Notes under the pieces: model-generated
Seen by the model: the letters and a program-made list of their open reading frames with translations, nothing else
The model's database searches: none
What the model was told of the DNA's origin: nothing
Assembly (NCBI RefSeq): GCF_000735605.1
Contig: NZ_JPKG01000016.1
Span: forward strand, 1-64,000
Reading direction: 5' to 3'
Length of the DNA: 64,000 nt
From: Allobosea sp. LC85
GTDB taxonomy: Bacteria; Pseudomonadota; Alphaproteobacteria; Rhizobiales; Beijerinckiaceae
Position numbers and translations under genes: made by a program
In this document: positions 36,555 through 48,837 of the stretch, piece after piece
Position numbering within the stretch: the first letter of the stretch is position 1
How the letters are laid out: each line of letters opens with the position of its first letter

Positions 36555-36631
36555 CGTCATTCCCGGGCAGAGTGCAGGGCAGACCCGGGAATCCCTGGTG
36601 GGAGATGCCCCGGGTCAAGCCCGGGCATGAC
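36555..36631. repeat. Palindromic CCCGGG-rich intergenic repeat
   Basis: It begins GTCATTCCCGGGC and ends GCCCGGGCATGAC, with two inner CCCGGG units, a pattern I recall as a widely dispersed intergenic repeat in alphaproteobacteria (variants of TCATTCCCGGGC...). It lies between the argH stop and lptM and can fold into a long imperfect hairpin. Confidence 0.6.
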
Positions 36632-36640
36632 CGCGAATCG

Positions 36641-38032
36641 TCACTGCTGCTCCTTGGCGAGCTGCTTCAGCCAGCGTTTGGCCTGACGACGGACATTCGC
36701 CGGCGCCGTGCCGCCATAGCTGACACGGCTCTTCACAGACTGCTCGACGCCAAGCACGGCAAAGACGGCCTCGGTGATCTTCGGCTCGACGTCCTGCATC
36801 TCGGCGAGCGTCAGCTTCTCCAGCCCGACGCCTTTGGCCGACGCGATGCCAACCAGCTTGCCGGTGACGTGATGCGCGTCCCGGAACGGCATCTTCAGAA
36901 CCCGGACCAGCCAGTCGGCGAGATCGGTCGCGGTGGCGTAACCGAGGCCCGCTGCCTTCTTCATCACTTTCAGATTGGGCTCCATGTCGCGGACCATGCC
37001 CGACGTGGCGGCGAGGCATAGCGAGAGCGACTGCAGAGCGTCGAAGGTGCCTTCCTTGTCCTCCTGCATGTCCTTGGAATAGGTGAGCGGCAGCCCCTTC
37101 ATCATCGTCAGCAGCGCCTGAAGATGCCCGAAGACGCGCCCCGCCTTGCCGCGCACCAGCTCGGCAGCGTCGGGATTGCGCTTCTGCGGCATGATCGAGG
37201 AGCCGGTCGAGAACTTGTCCGAGAGCTTGACGAAGCCGAACTGGGGCGTCGCCCACAGCACGATCTCCTCGGCGAAACGCGAGAGATGCATGGCGCAGAT
37301 CGATGCCGCCGCGAGCGTCTCCAGCACGAAATCGCGATCCGAGACCGAATCCAGCGAATTCGCCGTCGGCCGGTCGAAGCCGAGCGCCTTGGCCGTGTGG
37401 AAACGGTCGATCGGGAAGGAGGTGCCGGCCAGCGCCGCCGCGCCGAGCGGGCATTCGTTGAGGCGCTCGCGCGCATCGCGGACACGGCCGCGATCGCGCG
37501 CCAGCATCTCGACATAGGCGAGCAAGTGATGCCCGAAAGTCACCGGCTGCGCCGACTGCAGATGCGTGAAACCGGGCATCACCGCGCCGGCATGGGCATC
37601 GGCCTTTTCGGCGAGAGCCAGTTGCAGGTCGGCGATCTGCCGATCGAGCGTCTCAAGGGTATCGCGCACCCAGAGGCGCATATCGGTCGCAACCTGATCA
37701 TTGCGCGAACGGGCCGTGTGCAGACGGCCCGCGGCGCCGCCGATCCGCTCCCTGAGATTGCTCTCGACATTCATGTGAATGTCCTCGAGCGCGCGCGAGA
37801 ACGTGAACGTGCCGGCCTCGATCTCTGCCTCGATCCCCTTGAGCCCAGCACTGATCACGTTCACATCTTCGCGGGTCAGAATGCCGGTCTCGCCCAGCAT
37901 CGCTGCATGCGCCAGCGAGCCCCGGATATCCTGCCGCCACAGGCGCTGGTCGAAGTCGATGGAGGCATTGATCTCCTCCATGATGGCATCCGGCCCCGTG
38001 GCGAAACGCCCTCCCCACATGCGATTGCTCAC
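36641..38032 (-). CDS. argH: Argininosuccinate lyase
   Basis: 463 residues of the fumarase/aspartase superfamily, cleaving argininosuccinate to arginine and fumarate. [11 protein letters not shown] at the N-terminus, [22 protein letters not shown] and the catalytic loop [12 protein letters not shown] (Ser in SSIMPQ) are invariant features. GTG 38032 ([10 protein letters not shown]) after AGGAAAGAG is chosen; ATG 38020 is the alternative. It is divergent from tlpA with 29 bp between starts, an arrangement known from Bradyrhizobium. Confidence 0.97.
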   Translation of the reverse strand: MSNRMWGGRFATGPDAIMEEINASIDFDQRLWRQDIRGSLAHAAMLGETGILTREDVNVISAGLKGIEAEIEAGTFTFSRALEDIHMNVESNLRERIGGAAGRLHTARSRNDQVATDMRLWVRDTLETLDRQIADLQLALAEKADAHAGAVMPGFTHLQSAQPVTFGHHLLAYVEMLARDRGRVRDARERLNECPLGAAALAGTSFPIDRFHTAKALGFDRPTANSLDSVSDRDFVLETLAAASICAMHLSRFAEEIVLWATPQFGFVKLSDKFSTGSSIMPQKRNPDAAELVRGKAGRVFGHLQALLTMMKGLPLTYSKDMQEDKEGTFDALQSLSLCLAATSGMVRDMEPNLKVMKKAAGLGYATATDLADWLVRVLKMPFRDAHHVTGKLVGIASAKGVGLEKLTLAEMQDVEPKITEAVFAVLGVEQSVKSRVSYGGTAPANVRRQAKRWLKQLAKEQQ

Positions 38033-38061
38033 GACGCTCTTTCCTGCTTTTTGGACGTGCA

Positions 38062-38691
38062 ATGACGTCTCGTTCGAAAACTTATGCCGCCTTCGGCGCT
38101 CTCGCCTTGATTGCACTCGGCGGCGTCGCGGCCTTCTACTCTGTCAAGGGCCGGGCCGGCAATTCAGGATCATGCTCTGCGGCGGCAGCGACCGCTGAAA
38201 AACTGCGTCCGTTGGCACGTGGCGAACTTGCGGCCGTGGAGGTTGCAACGGCATCCCAGCCCCTGCCCAACCTCGTCTTCAACGGCCCTGACGGCCAGCC
38301 GACGACATTGTCCGCCTTCAAGGGGCGGACCGTCCTGGTCAATCTCTGGGCGACTTGGTGCCTGCCCTGCCTGCATGAGATGCCTTCGCTGGACGCGCTG
38401 CAGGGCAAGCTCGGCGGCCAGGATTTCGCGGTGCTGGCGATCAATATCGACACCCGGAACCTCGAAAAACCAAAGACCTGGCTTGCCGAGCGCAAGATCG
38501 GCCAGCTCGGCTATTACGCCGATCCGGAGGCCAAGGTCTTCCAGGATCTGCGCTCGGCCAAGAAGATCGAGGGCATGCCGGTCAGCTTCCTGGTCGACGC
38601 GTCGGGCTGTGAACTCGCGATGCTGCAAGGCCCCGCCGACTGGGCGAGCCAGGACGCGCTCTCCTTCATCCGCACCGCGCTCGGACGCTGA
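38062..38691 (+). CDS. tlpA: Membrane-anchored thiol:disulfide interchange protein TlpA
   Basis: 209 residues: an N-terminal membrane anchor (about 8-27) and a periplasmic thioredoxin fold. WCLPC (Cys100 and Cys103) is the redox centre, with PVSFLVD providing the cis-proline. TlpA in Bradyrhizobium reduces Cys in ScoI and CoxB for cytochrome oxidase CuA assembly. The same role is expected here but not shown. Divergent from argH. Confidence 0.93.
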   Translation: MTSRSKTYAAFGALALIALGGVAAFYSVKGRAGNSGSCSAAAATAEKLRPLARGELAAVEVATASQPLPNLVFNGPDGQPTTLSAFKGRTVLVNLWATWCLPCLHEMPSLDALQGKLGGQDFAVLAINIDTRNLEKPKTWLAERKIGQLGYYADPEAKVFQDLRSAKKIEGMPVSFLVDASGCELAMLQGPADWASQDALSFIRTALGR

Positions 38692-38737
38692 GCCGCCGCG
38701 GTTTGCCTGATCGCGCACTGCTCCATATCGTTGCGGC

Positions 38738-40468
38738 ATGAGCTACACGATCGGCTTGGCCACCACCTTCCACGATCCCGCGATCGCGATCGTTGGCCCC
38801 GATGGCGAGGTCCTCTTCGCCGAGGCGACCGAGCGCTACCTGCAATATAAGCGCGCACCGAATTGCGAGCCGGATTCCGCGCCGCGGATGGAAAGCCTGC
38901 TCAAGCGCTACATCCCGGCAGGCGCTCCGGTGCAGATCGCGACGAGCTGGAGCGGGGAGTTCACCGGCTTCCTCGAGCATATGAGCCGGACTGGCGCTTT
39001 CACGATCGATGAACTGCTCAAGCTGTCCCCCGAGCTCAACCGCTCGCTGGTGCCGGAGCGCTCCGAGCGGGCCTTGATCGCCTCGCTGCATCTCGGCCAG
39101 CAGCGTGCAGGCCTCGGCACGCTGCTCGGGCTCGACCGCGCCTTCGGCAAGGCGAACGTCACCGGCCTCAAGCGCTATGGCCACCATCTCGGCCACGCGG
39201 CCTATGCCTGTTGGTCGTCTCCCTTCCGCGATGCCACCTGCCTCGTCGTCGATGGCATGGGCGAGACCGGGGCCTCGGCCATCCTCGCGTTACGCGATGG
39301 CGAGATCAGCGAGGTGAAGCGTCATCGCGGCCGCGAGTCGATCGGCTTCTATTTCGGCCTCGTCACCGACCTGGCCGGCTTCGACCAGGCGAGGGGCGAG
39401 GAGTGGAAAATCATGGGGCTTGCGCCCTATGGCAAGCAGGATGCCGAACTGCTGGCGCTGCTGCGCCGCCTTTACCGGATCGAGGAGAACAAGCTCTCCT
39501 TCGCTGATGCGGCCACCATACGCGCGGTCTCCGCCAAGATCCTGGCACGGCGGCCTGCCGATGCGCTCGACCAGGGCTGGGCCGACCTTGCCCGTTGCGG
39601 CCAGGATGTCTTCGCCGAGATGATGGCGGCACTGCTGGCGGAAGCAGGCGCATTGGTGCCGTCCGAGAATCTGGTGCTTTCGGGCGGCTGCGCGCTCAAC
39701 TCCTCGTTCAACGGCAAGATCGTTGGCCGTCACGGATTCAGCGAGGTGTTCGTACCCTCAGCTCCCGCCGATGACGGCAATGCCATTGGGGCAGCCTGGC
39801 TGGCCCATGCCGAGGCACATCCGGAATGGCGTGCGCCGAAGGGACCGATGACGCCCTATCTCGGCTCGCGCGTTTCGACCGAACCGCTGGAGCGCATGGC
39901 GGCCTGGGAGCCCCGCTTGAAGCGCCTCGCACCGAAGGAGGTTGCCCCGGCGACGGCCGAGTTGCTTGCCGAAGGCAAGCTTGTCGGCTGGGTCCAGGGC
40001 AAGGCCGAGTTCGGCCCGCGCGCGCTCGGCAACCGCTCGATCCTCGCCGATCCGCGCCCGGCCAATGCCAAGGAGCTGCTCAACGCCAAGGTCAAGTATC
40101 GCGAGGCCTTCCGCCCTTTCGCTCCGTCGATTCTCGCCGAACATGGTGCGGACTGGTTCGAGAACTACCAGGACTCGCCCTATATGGAGCGCACGCTGGT
40201 CTGGAAGCCGCCGGTGCGCGGACGCGTTCCCGCTGTGGTCCATGAAGACGCGACGGGCCGGCTCCAGAGCGTCACGGCCGAGCGCAACGAGCGCTATCAC
40301 GCGCTGATCTCGGCCTTTCATGCCATCACCGGCGTGCCGGTGATCCTCAACACCTCGTTCAACATCATGGGCAAGCCCATCCTGCACACGGCCGAGGATG
40401 CGATCCTGATGTTCTATACCAGCGGTCTCGATGCGCTGGTCGTGGAGGACTGGCTTCTGGTGAAGTGA
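38738..40468 (+). CDS. NodU/CmcH-family carbamoyltransferase
   Basis: 576 residues. The N-terminal two-thirds is a Kae1/Hsp70-like domain: LKRYGHHLGHAAYACWSSPF, LVVDGMGETGASAIL and VLSGGCALNSSFN bind ATP and metal. The C-terminal region (GKAEFGPRALGNRSILADPR and FNIMGKPILHTAEDA) is the carbamoyl-transfer domain. These enzymes move carbamoyl from carbamoyl phosphate through an adenylate to a hydroxyl on antibiotics, Nod factors or sugars. No biosynthetic partner is nearby, so the acceptor is unknown. Confidence 0.92.
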   Translation: MSYTIGLATTFHDPAIAIVGPDGEVLFAEATERYLQYKRAPNCEPDSAPRMESLLKRYIPAGAPVQIATSWSGEFTGFLEHMSRTGAFTIDELLKLSPELNRSLVPERSERALIASLHLGQQRAGLGTLLGLDRAFGKANVTGLKRYGHHLGHAAYACWSSPFRDATCLVVDGMGETGASAILALRDGEISEVKRHRGRESIGFYFGLVTDLAGFDQARGEEWKIMGLAPYGKQDAELLALLRRLYRIEENKLSFADAATIRAVSAKILARRPADALDQGWADLARCGQDVFAEMMAALLAEAGALVPSENLVLSGGCALNSSFNGKIVGRHGFSEVFVPSAPADDGNAIGAAWLAHAEAHPEWRAPKGPMTPYLGSRVSTEPLERMAAWEPRLKRLAPKEVAPATAELLAEGKLVGWVQGKAEFGPRALGNRSILADPRPANAKELLNAKVKYREAFRPFAPSILAEHGADWFENYQDSPYMERTLVWKPPVRGRVPAVVHEDATGRLQSVTAERNERYHALISAFHAITGVPVILNTSFNIMGKPILHTAEDAILMFYTSGLDALVVEDWLLVK

Positions 40469-40558
40469 TCGCCTGGGCTGATGGGTTTCATCAGCAAGTC
40501 GCGCTGGCGGCGCACCGTCGCCGGCCGCATGGTCTCTCCACCGCTCCTGGAGGATGCC

Positions 40559-40807
40559 ATGCTGCAACTTCGCCCGAACTGTGAATGCTGCGACCGCGAC
40601 CTGCCGCCCGAGGCGCGCGACGCGATGATCTGCAGCTTCGAATGCACCTTCTGCGCCGACTGCAGCGAGACGCGCTTCAGGGGTGCCTGCCCGAATTGCG
40701 GCGGCGAACTTGTGCGCAGGCCGATCAGGCCCGCCGACAAGCTGGAAAAATACCCGCCCTCGCAGGAGCGGATCCGCAAGCCTCACCCGCAATGCATTGC
40801 GGCCTGA
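40559..40807 (+). CDS. DUF1272 zinc-ribbon-like small protein
   Basis: 82 residues. Cys pairs in CECCDRDLPP, SFECTFCADC and CPNCGGEL form a probable double zinc site, and MLQLRPNCECC at the start is the family's signature. Function unknown. ATG 40559 follows TGGAGGA; the open frame upstream (from 40481) is not needed. Convergent with grxD; AGGCGAGC-CTCA-GCTCGCCT (40836-40855) can form a hairpin at their junction. Confidence 0.88.
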   Translation: MLQLRPNCECCDRDLPPEARDAMICSFECTFCADCSETRFRGACPNCGGELVRRPIRPADKLEKYPPSQERIRKPHPQCIAA

Positions 40808-40845
40808 AGACCGCGCCGAAACTCCGCGGATGCGTCAGGCGAGCC

Positions 40846-41181
40846 TCAGCTCGCCTGCTTGACCGTAATACCCTTTTCTTCGAAGAGCGCCTGCAACTCG
40901 CCCGCCTGGAACATCTCGCGGGTGATGTCGCAACCGCCGATGAACTCACCCTTGACGTAGAGCTGCGGGATGGTCGGCCAGTTGGAATAGGCCTTGATGC
41001 CCTCGCGGATCTCCTGGTCTTCCAGCACGTTCACGCCCTTGTAGGGCACACCGAGATAACCGAGGATCTGGGCGACCTGCCCGGAGAAACCGCACATCGG
41101 GAACTGGGGCGTGCCCTTCATGAAGAGCACCACGTCGCTGGATTTCACTTCGGCGTCGATACGGGCGTTGACGTCGCTCAT
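40846..41181 (-). CDS. grxD: Monothiol glutaredoxin, Grx4/GrxD type
   Basis: 111 residues. The CGFS active site (Cys30-Ser33, in FPMCGFSGQ) defines the monothiol class that binds a bridging [2Fe-2S] cluster with glutathione. [30 protein letters not shown] are typical. It moves Fe-S clusters and partners with BolA proteins. Start ATG 41181 (MSDVNARID); an upstream in-frame ATG at 41208 is less likely. It is 47 bp downstream of the BolA gene. Confidence 0.96.
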   Translation of the reverse strand: MSDVNARIDAEVKSSDVVLFMKGTPQFPMCGFSGQVAQILGYLGVPYKGVNVLEDQEIREGIKAYSNWPTIPQLYVKGEFIGGCDITREMFQAGELQALFEEKGITVKQAS

Positions 41182-41228
41182 CTGTCTTCTCTCCTGAGGC
41201 GGGGTCAAGGCCCGCTGGATTGTCTCTA

Positions 41229-41465
41229 CTAATTCTGGGGAACCGTCGTCGTCAGCGCAAGGGCGTGCAGCACGCCGCCCATGCGGCCTTGCAGCGCGGC
41301 ATAGACCATCTGATGTTGCTGAACCCGGCTCTTGCCCTTGAAGGCGGCTGAGATCACGGTCGCCGCGTAATGGTCGCCATCGCCGGCGAGATCCTTGATC
41401 TCGACCACCGCATCCGGCAGCGCCGCCTTGATCATCGCTTCGATATCGTGCGCGTCCATCGCCAT
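41229..41465 (-). CDS. BolA-family protein
   Basis: 78 residues of the small BolA fold. [30 protein letters not shown] holds the conserved His that can serve as cluster ligand with a monothiol glutaredoxin, and LHALALTT ends the domain. Encoded directly before grxD and after purL on the same strand, the pair likely works in iron-sulfur trafficking or iron sensing. AAGGAGA seven bases before ATG 41465 sets the start. Confidence 0.94.
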   Translation of the reverse strand: MAMDAHDIEAMIKAALPDAVVEIKDLAGDGDHYAATVISAAFKGKSRVQQHQMVYAALQGRMGGVLHALALTTTVPQN

Positions 41466-41477
41466 GATCGTGTCTCC

Positions 41478-43688
<2,211 letters not shown>

Positions 43689-43851
43689 GGCTCGCCTGGT
43701 CCCTGATCGCGGACGCCCGGCCCGCCTCTGATGCGCGGGGCATAGCCTGCTTGTCCGCCGGAGACAACGCATTCCCGCCGATCGATGCCATGCAGGCGTG
43801 CATTCGAAGCTGTTCCGCCCGCGAAAGCCCCAACTGGCGCGCCCGCCGAGA

Positions 43852-44304
43852 TCAGTCCGGTGCGCCTGATGCGGTGAGCGCCTGGAGCGCGCCGCGCAAC
43901 CCGTCCGGAATCGGGATCGGCTTCTGGCTGGCGCGCCCGACATAGACATGGGTGAAGCGGCCCTGCGCCGCCGCCTGCTCACCACCACGCCGGAAAATGC
44001 CGATCCGATAGGTCACCGAACTGCGGCCCAGTTTCTCGACCGCAATTCCGGCCTCGATCGTCTCGGGGAAGGCGACGCTTTCGAAATAGGTGCAGGCCGT
44101 TTCGACCACCAGGCCGACACTCTCGCTTCCGGCAAGATCGAGATGCCCCTGCTCGATCAGCCAAGCATTCACCGCCGTGTCGAACCAAGAGTAATAGACA
44201 ACGTTGTTGACGTGACCATAGGCGTCATTATCGGCCCAGCGCGTCGGAATCGCGCGAAACAACCTGAAATGGGAGCGACCAAGCCGCACCGCGCGTTCGC
44301 TCAT
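43852..44304 (-). CDS. Hot-dog-fold acyl-CoA thioesterase
   Basis: 150 residues of the 4-hydroxybenzoyl-CoA thioesterase group. [24 protein letters not shown] carries the active-site Asp in the D-x-x-GHVNN context used by this clade. [21 protein letters not shown] forms the long helix and second strand. Substrate unknown; relatives act on fatty or aromatic acyl-CoAs. It lies 16 bp after the methyltransferase gene in what looks like one transcript with pepF. Confidence 0.88.
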   Translation of the reverse strand: MSERAVRLGRSHFRLFRAIPTRWADNDAYGHVNNVVYYSWFDTAVNAWLIEQGHLDLAGSESVGLVVETACTYFESVAFPETIEAGIAVEKLGRSSVTYRIGIFRRGGEQAAAQGRFTHVYVGRASQKPIPIPDGLRGALQALTASGAPD

Positions 44305-44320
44305 CGGCCGCTGCTCCCCG

Positions 44321-45202
44321 TCACTGCCCCGGCTTCTCGCCTGTCCCGATCTCGGGCACGCCGAGCGCATCGGCCAGCCTCGCCTTGGCCGAGCCCGGCT
44401 TGAGCGGCTTCTGCTGGCTTTCATGAGGCGCCCAGCCGGAAAGCCAGACAATCTCGAATGTCGCGCGCAACCGGCTGTCGGAATCGGCGAAGCGCTCGGC
44501 ATAGAGCCCAGCTGCACGCATCAGCGTGTCGCGACGCAACGGCGCCTTGCGCCGGTCGGTCAGCACATTGGCCCAGCCCATCGCGCGCAAATCGCGCAGA
44601 AGCCCGAACAGGTCGCGATAGCGCACCGTGACCAGCTCGCTGTCGACCACCGGAAGTGCGAATCCGGCGCGTTGCAGCAGGCTGCCCATGTCGCGCAGAT
44701 CGGCGAAGGGCGCGACCCGCGGGCTCACGCCACCGGTCGTCTCCGCTTCCGCGGCCACCAGGACTTCGCGCAATTCCTGAAGAGTACGACCGCCAAGCAG
44801 GCAGCCGATGAAGAGACCATCGGGCCTAAGCGAGCGCCTGATCTGGATCAGCGCCCCCGGCAGGTCGTTGACGCCCTGCAGCGCGAGCAGCGAGGCGGCG
44901 AGATCGATCGAAGCCGCTGCGAGCGGCAAGCGCTCGAGATCGCCGACGACATCGCCTCCGGCCCCTTCGGTCTCCGCCATTCGCCAGAGCGCCTCGGCCT
45001 TGGCGCGCAGCACGGGACCTGTAACCGGCAGCGGCGTGCCGAGATCGGCTGCCAACGCGAAGCGGCGCAAGACCGCGGCGAGCCGCTCGTCGAGATCCTC
45101 GCTGGCGCGGGCCAGCAGGAAATCGGGATAGCCGCCCGCCACCGCCCGTGCCAGGCGGCGACGGGCGAGATCACGATCGAAAACGAGGGGACCGTCAGCC
45201 AT
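44321..45202 (-). CDS. SAM-dependent methyltransferase, BioC/NDUFAF5-like
   Basis: 293 residues with a class I methyltransferase core, degenerate at the glycine-rich loop (LGTPLPVTGP) yet retaining SLLALQGVNDLPGALIQIRRSLRPDGLFIGCLLGG-type strands. N-terminal VFDRDLARRRLARA resembles NDUFAF5/ATPsynth-like alphaproteobacterial homologs, mitochondrial members of which hydroxylate a complex I subunit. Whether this one methylates or hydroxylates is unknown. Starts at ATG 45202, 26 bp after pepF stop. Confidence 0.8.
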   Translation of the reverse strand: MADGPLVFDRDLARRRLARAVAGGYPDFLLARASEDLDERLAAVLRRFALAADLGTPLPVTGPVLRAKAEALWRMAETEGAGGDVVGDLERLPLAAASIDLAASLLALQGVNDLPGALIQIRRSLRPDGLFIGCLLGGRTLQELREVLVAAEAETTGGVSPRVAPFADLRDMGSLLQRAGFALPVVDSELVTVRYRDLFGLLRDLRAMGWANVLTDRRKAPLRRDTLMRAAGLYAERFADSDSRLRATFEIVWLSGWAPHESQQKPLKPGSAKARLADALGVPEIGTGEKPGQ

Positions 45203-45228
45203 GCCCGCGCTCCGGCGCTATTGCGGCT

Positions 45229-47085
45229 TCACTCCATTCCTTCCAGCTCGATGATCAGCCCTTCGATCATGGTGAGGCCGATCTGCCAGAAAGCGGGATC
45301 GCGCGCATCGAGACCGAACGGCTTCAGAAGCTCGGAATGGTGCTTGGTTCCGCCGGCCGAGAGCAAGGCGAAATAGCGCTCTTGAAAGCCCCCGGCAGAG
45401 TTCTGATAGACCCCGTAGAGCGAGTTCACCAGGCAATCCCCGAAGGCGTAGGCATAGACATAGAAGGGCGAATGGATGAAATGCGGGATATAGGCCCAGA
45501 ACGGCTCGTAGCCCGGTCCGAGTGTGATCGCCGGCCCGAGACTTTCCGCCTGTACGCTCATCCAGAGTTCGCAAAGCTGGTCCGCCGTCAGTTCCCCCGC
45601 CTTGCGCGCCTCATGCACCTTGCGCTCGAAGGAGTAGAACGCGATCTGGCGCACGACCGTGTTGATCATGTCCTCGACCTTGGCCGCCAGCATCGCCTTG
45701 CGCTGCTTCGGATCAGTGGTTCCATCAAGCAGCTTGCGGAAGGTCAGCATCTCCCCGAAGACGCTTGCCGTTTCGGCCAAGGTCAGTGGCGTCGGTGCCA
45801 TCAGCGCCCCGTTCGGCGCCGCCAGGACCTGATGCACGCCATGGCCGAGCTCATGGGCGAGTGTCATCACATCGCGCGGCTTGCCCTGGTAGTTCAGCAG
45901 CACATAAGGGTGGACCGACGGCACGGTCGGGTGCGCGAAGGCACCCGGCGCCTTGCCCGGCCGGGCCGGCGCATCGATCCAGCCCTCGTCAAAGAAGCGC
46001 CGGGCAATGCCGGCCATGTTCGACGAAAAAGCGCCATAGGCGTCGAGAACCGTGTCGCGCGCCTCGGTCCACGGAATCGTGCGCTGCTCGACCTTCGGCA
46101 GCGGCGCGTTGCGATCCCAGAAATCGAGCGCCTCACGGCCAAACCAGCGCGCCTTCAGCTTGTAGTAGCGATGCGACAGGCGCGGATAGGCCTCGCGCAC
46201 GGCCGCAACCAGCGCATCGACGACCTCGCGCTCGACCCGGTTCGCCAGATGCCGCGAATCGGCGACATCCTCGAATTTGCGCCAGCGGTCGGAGATTTCC
46301 TTGTCCTTGGCAAGCGTGTTGGTGATCAGCGAGAACGTGCGCAGATTGCCGCGCAAAACCCCACCCAGGGCTTCGGCGGCGGCCTTGCGCACCGCACCGT
46401 CGGCGTCCTGCAGCTTGTTCAGGGTGAGTTCGAGCGTCAGCTCCTCGCCATTCACCGTGAAGCGCAGCGAGGCGACGGTCTCGTCGAAGAGCCGGTTCCA
46501 GGCCCCACGCCCGGTCACCGACTTCTCGTGGAACAATTCCTCGATCCGGTCTTCGAGCTGGTGCGGCTTGTCCTTGGCGAGATCCTCGATCCAGGGCTGC
46601 CAATGGCTCAGCGGTGGCTCGGCCGCGACCTTCGCCAGCAGCGCCTCGTCGAGGCGGTTGAGCTCGAGCCCGAAGAACAGCAGTTCGGTCGAGGCGGTCG
46701 TCATCCGGTCCTGGGTGTCACCGTAGAACTTGGCGCGCGTCGGATCGGTGGTGTCGCCGGAGTAGACGAGGCCGGCATAGGACATGATCTTGCCGAGCAG
46801 GTCTTCCAGTTGCTCATAGGCACGCACGGCCTCGGCGAGTGTCGCGCTCGCATCGTCACGGGCGGCGAGTTCCGCCAGCTTGCCGCGATAGAGCGCCGCG
46901 AAGCGCTGCGACTCAGTCAGCGCGCGCTCGAGATCGGCGCTGAATTCGGGCGAATCCATCGACGGGTAGAGATGGCTGAGATCCCATTCCGGCAGCTTGC
47001 CCAGTGCTTTCGCGGCCTTGGCGGCGCTGCTCGCCGCGCTTCTTGCGACGTTGGCGGAGATCGTCCCGTCGAAAGCAATCGTCAT
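45229..47085 (-). CDS. pepF: Oligoendopeptidase F family metallopeptidase (M3)
   Basis: 618 residues, the usual length for proteobacterial PepF. HELGH near residue 411 (in TLAHELGHGVHQVL) supplies two zinc His ligands and the catalytic Glu, with ETASVFGEML giving the third ligand. VHPYVLLNYQGKPRDVMT and the N-terminal LPEWDLSHLYP are typical. It cleaves oligopeptides in the cytoplasm. ATG 47085; divergent from the sigma-54 regulator gene by 165 bp. It probably leads the transcript that runs through the methyltransferase and thioesterase. Confidence 0.94.
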   Translation of the reverse strand: MTIAFDGTISANVARSAASSAAKAAKALGKLPEWDLSHLYPSMDSPEFSADLERALTESQRFAALYRGKLAELAARDDASATLAEAVRAYEQLEDLLGKIMSYAGLVYSGDTTDPTRAKFYGDTQDRMTTASTELLFFGLELNRLDEALLAKVAAEPPLSHWQPWIEDLAKDKPHQLEDRIEELFHEKSVTGRGAWNRLFDETVASLRFTVNGEELTLELTLNKLQDADGAVRKAAAEALGGVLRGNLRTFSLITNTLAKDKEISDRWRKFEDVADSRHLANRVEREVVDALVAAVREAYPRLSHRYYKLKARWFGREALDFWDRNAPLPKVEQRTIPWTEARDTVLDAYGAFSSNMAGIARRFFDEGWIDAPARPGKAPGAFAHPTVPSVHPYVLLNYQGKPRDVMTLAHELGHGVHQVLAAPNGALMAPTPLTLAETASVFGEMLTFRKLLDGTTDPKQRKAMLAAKVEDMINTVVRQIAFYSFERKVHEARKAGELTADQLCELWMSVQAESLGPAITLGPGYEPFWAYIPHFIHSPFYVYAYAFGDCLVNSLYGVYQNSAGGFQERYFALLSAGGTKHHSELLKPFGLDARDPAFWQIGLTMIEGLIIELEGME

Positions 47086-47250
47086 GTCAAAGGCACCTCG
47101 CTGGCGAAACCATCCATACCCATATGCGCGGACAAGGCCGCGCGATCAACGCCACCGCCAGGCGCCGGCGCTTAAGAGCGGCTTAACCGTTCTGGATGAC
47201 AGTGCCCCGAAACGGAACACTGATTCTGCAGCGACCGGTATCGAGGTTTC

Positions 47251-48744
47251 ATGACAACCACCGTTCTCGTCGTTGATGACGACCCCGTTCAGCGCCGACT
47301 GCTCGACGCCATGCTCAAGCGCTTCGGCTACGACGTCGTCGTGACCGAGAGTGGCGACGAGGCGCTTGCCTTGCTCGGCAATGGCGAGACCGGAGCCTTC
47401 GACGCGGTGGTCCTCGACCTGGTCATGCCCAATCTCGACGGCATGGGCGTGCTCTCCCGGCTGCGTGAGCGCGGCATCGACACGCCGGTCATCGTGCAGA
47501 CCGCGAACGGCTCGATCGAAACCGTGGTCTCGGCCATGCGCGCCGGTGCGGTCGACTTCGTGGTCAAGCCTGTCGGCGCCGAGCGACTGCAGATATCGAT
47601 CAAGAACGCGCTGAAGCTCGGCGCGCTGGAACACGAGCTGCGCTATCTCAAGCGCCGCGCCTCGGGACAGCTCGGCTTCCGCGATCTCGCCACCAAGAGC
47701 CCGGACATGGGCCGCGTCATCGGACTGGCCGAACGCGCCGCGAAATCGAACATCCCGATCCTGATCGAGGGCGAATCCGGCGTCGGCAAGGAGGTGCTGG
47801 CGCGCGCCATCCAAGGCTCCAGCGATCGCAAGGGCAAGCCCTTCGTCACGGTGAACTGCGGCGCAATCCCGCATAACCTCGTCGAATCGATCCTGTTCGG
47901 CCATGAGAAGGGCGCCTTCACCGGCGCCACCGAACGCCATATCGGCAAGTTCGTCGAAGCCAATGGCGGCACGCTCTTCCTCGACGAAGTCGGTGAATTG
48001 CCGCTCGATGCCCAGGTCAAGCTCCTGCGTGCCATCCAGGAGGGTGAGGTCGACCCCGTCGGGGGCAAGAAATCGGTGCGCGTCGACATCCGGATCATTT
48101 CAGCCACCAACAAGAGCCTGCTCGATCAGGTGAAGCGCGGCGAATTCCGCGAGGATCTCTACTATCGCCTCAATGTCTTCCCGATCACGCTGCCGCCGCT
48201 TCGGCAACGCTGGGAGGACATCGCCGATCTGGCCCGCGGCTTCCTCGTCCGTTTCGCCGCCGAAGAAGGCAAGAAGCTGCGGGCGATCTCGCCCGAGGCT
48301 CTCAACCTGATCAATGGCTATGACTGGCCGGGCAATGTCCGCCAGCTCGAGAATGCGATGTTCCGGGCGGTCGTGCTCGCGGATGACGATGAGCTGACCG
48401 TCGCCGAGTTTCCGCAGATCGCGGCGCAGATGGAAGGCTTTGATGTCCGCATCCCGGCCGCGCCAGCCGCAACCGCCCGCCCCGAGCCGCGCGACGAGGC
48501 GCCGCGCATCATTCAGGTGCCGGTGCGCGATCCCAATGCGCTCGATCTGGTCGCCGGCTCCGACATCCGCAAGCTCGAAGAGCTCGAGCGCGAGATCATC
48601 AAATTCGCCCTGGCGCATTATCGCGGACACATGTCCGAGGTCTCGCGCAAGCTCGGCATCGGTCGATCGACGCTCTATCGCAAACTCAAGGATTACGGGC
48701 TGATCGAGGGCAATGACGGATCTGCGAACTCGGATGCGGCATAG
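47251..48744 (+). CDS. Sigma-54-dependent response regulator (NtrC-type)
   Basis: 497 residues: receiver domain (1-125, phospho-acceptor Asp56 in VVLDLVMP), AAA+ sigma-54 interaction domain (about 145-385) with Walker A GESGVGKE and the sigma-54-contacting GAFTGA, Walker B LFLDEVGE, and a C-terminal Fis-type helix-turn-helix (MSEVSRKLGIGRSTLYRKLKDYG). It should open sigma-54 promoters on phosphorylation. No histidine kinase gene is adjacent and its targets are unknown. It may control the downstream L,D-transpeptidase, which is on the same strand, but no -24/-12 site was identified. Confidence 0.94.
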   Translation: MTTTVLVVDDDPVQRRLLDAMLKRFGYDVVVTESGDEALALLGNGETGAFDAVVLDLVMPNLDGMGVLSRLRERGIDTPVIVQTANGSIETVVSAMRAGAVDFVVKPVGAERLQISIKNALKLGALEHELRYLKRRASGQLGFRDLATKSPDMGRVIGLAERAAKSNIPILIEGESGVGKEVLARAIQGSSDRKGKPFVTVNCGAIPHNLVESILFGHEKGAFTGATERHIGKFVEANGGTLFLDEVGELPLDAQVKLLRAIQEGEVDPVGGKKSVRVDIRIISATNKSLLDQVKRGEFREDLYYRLNVFPITLPPLRQRWEDIADLARGFLVRFAAEEGKKLRAISPEALNLINGYDWPGNVRQLENAMFRAVVLADDDELTVAEFPQIAAQMEGFDVRIPAAPAATARPEPRDEAPRIIQVPVRDPNALDLVAGSDIRKLEELEREIIKFALAHYRGHMSEVSRKLGIGRSTLYRKLKDYGLIEGNDGSANSDAA

Positions 48745-48837
48745 GCGTTGTAGAGCTGAAAGATGCCCGCTGTTGCACCCCCGCATCTTGTCGAAACAGA
48801 CCGAGTCGCGCAGGTATCGCGGATATCGGGCAGAGCT

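Noticed and set aside
45148..47175. 675-codon frame on the plus strand
   Set aside because: Antisense to pepF and part of the methyltransferase gene; shadow composition.
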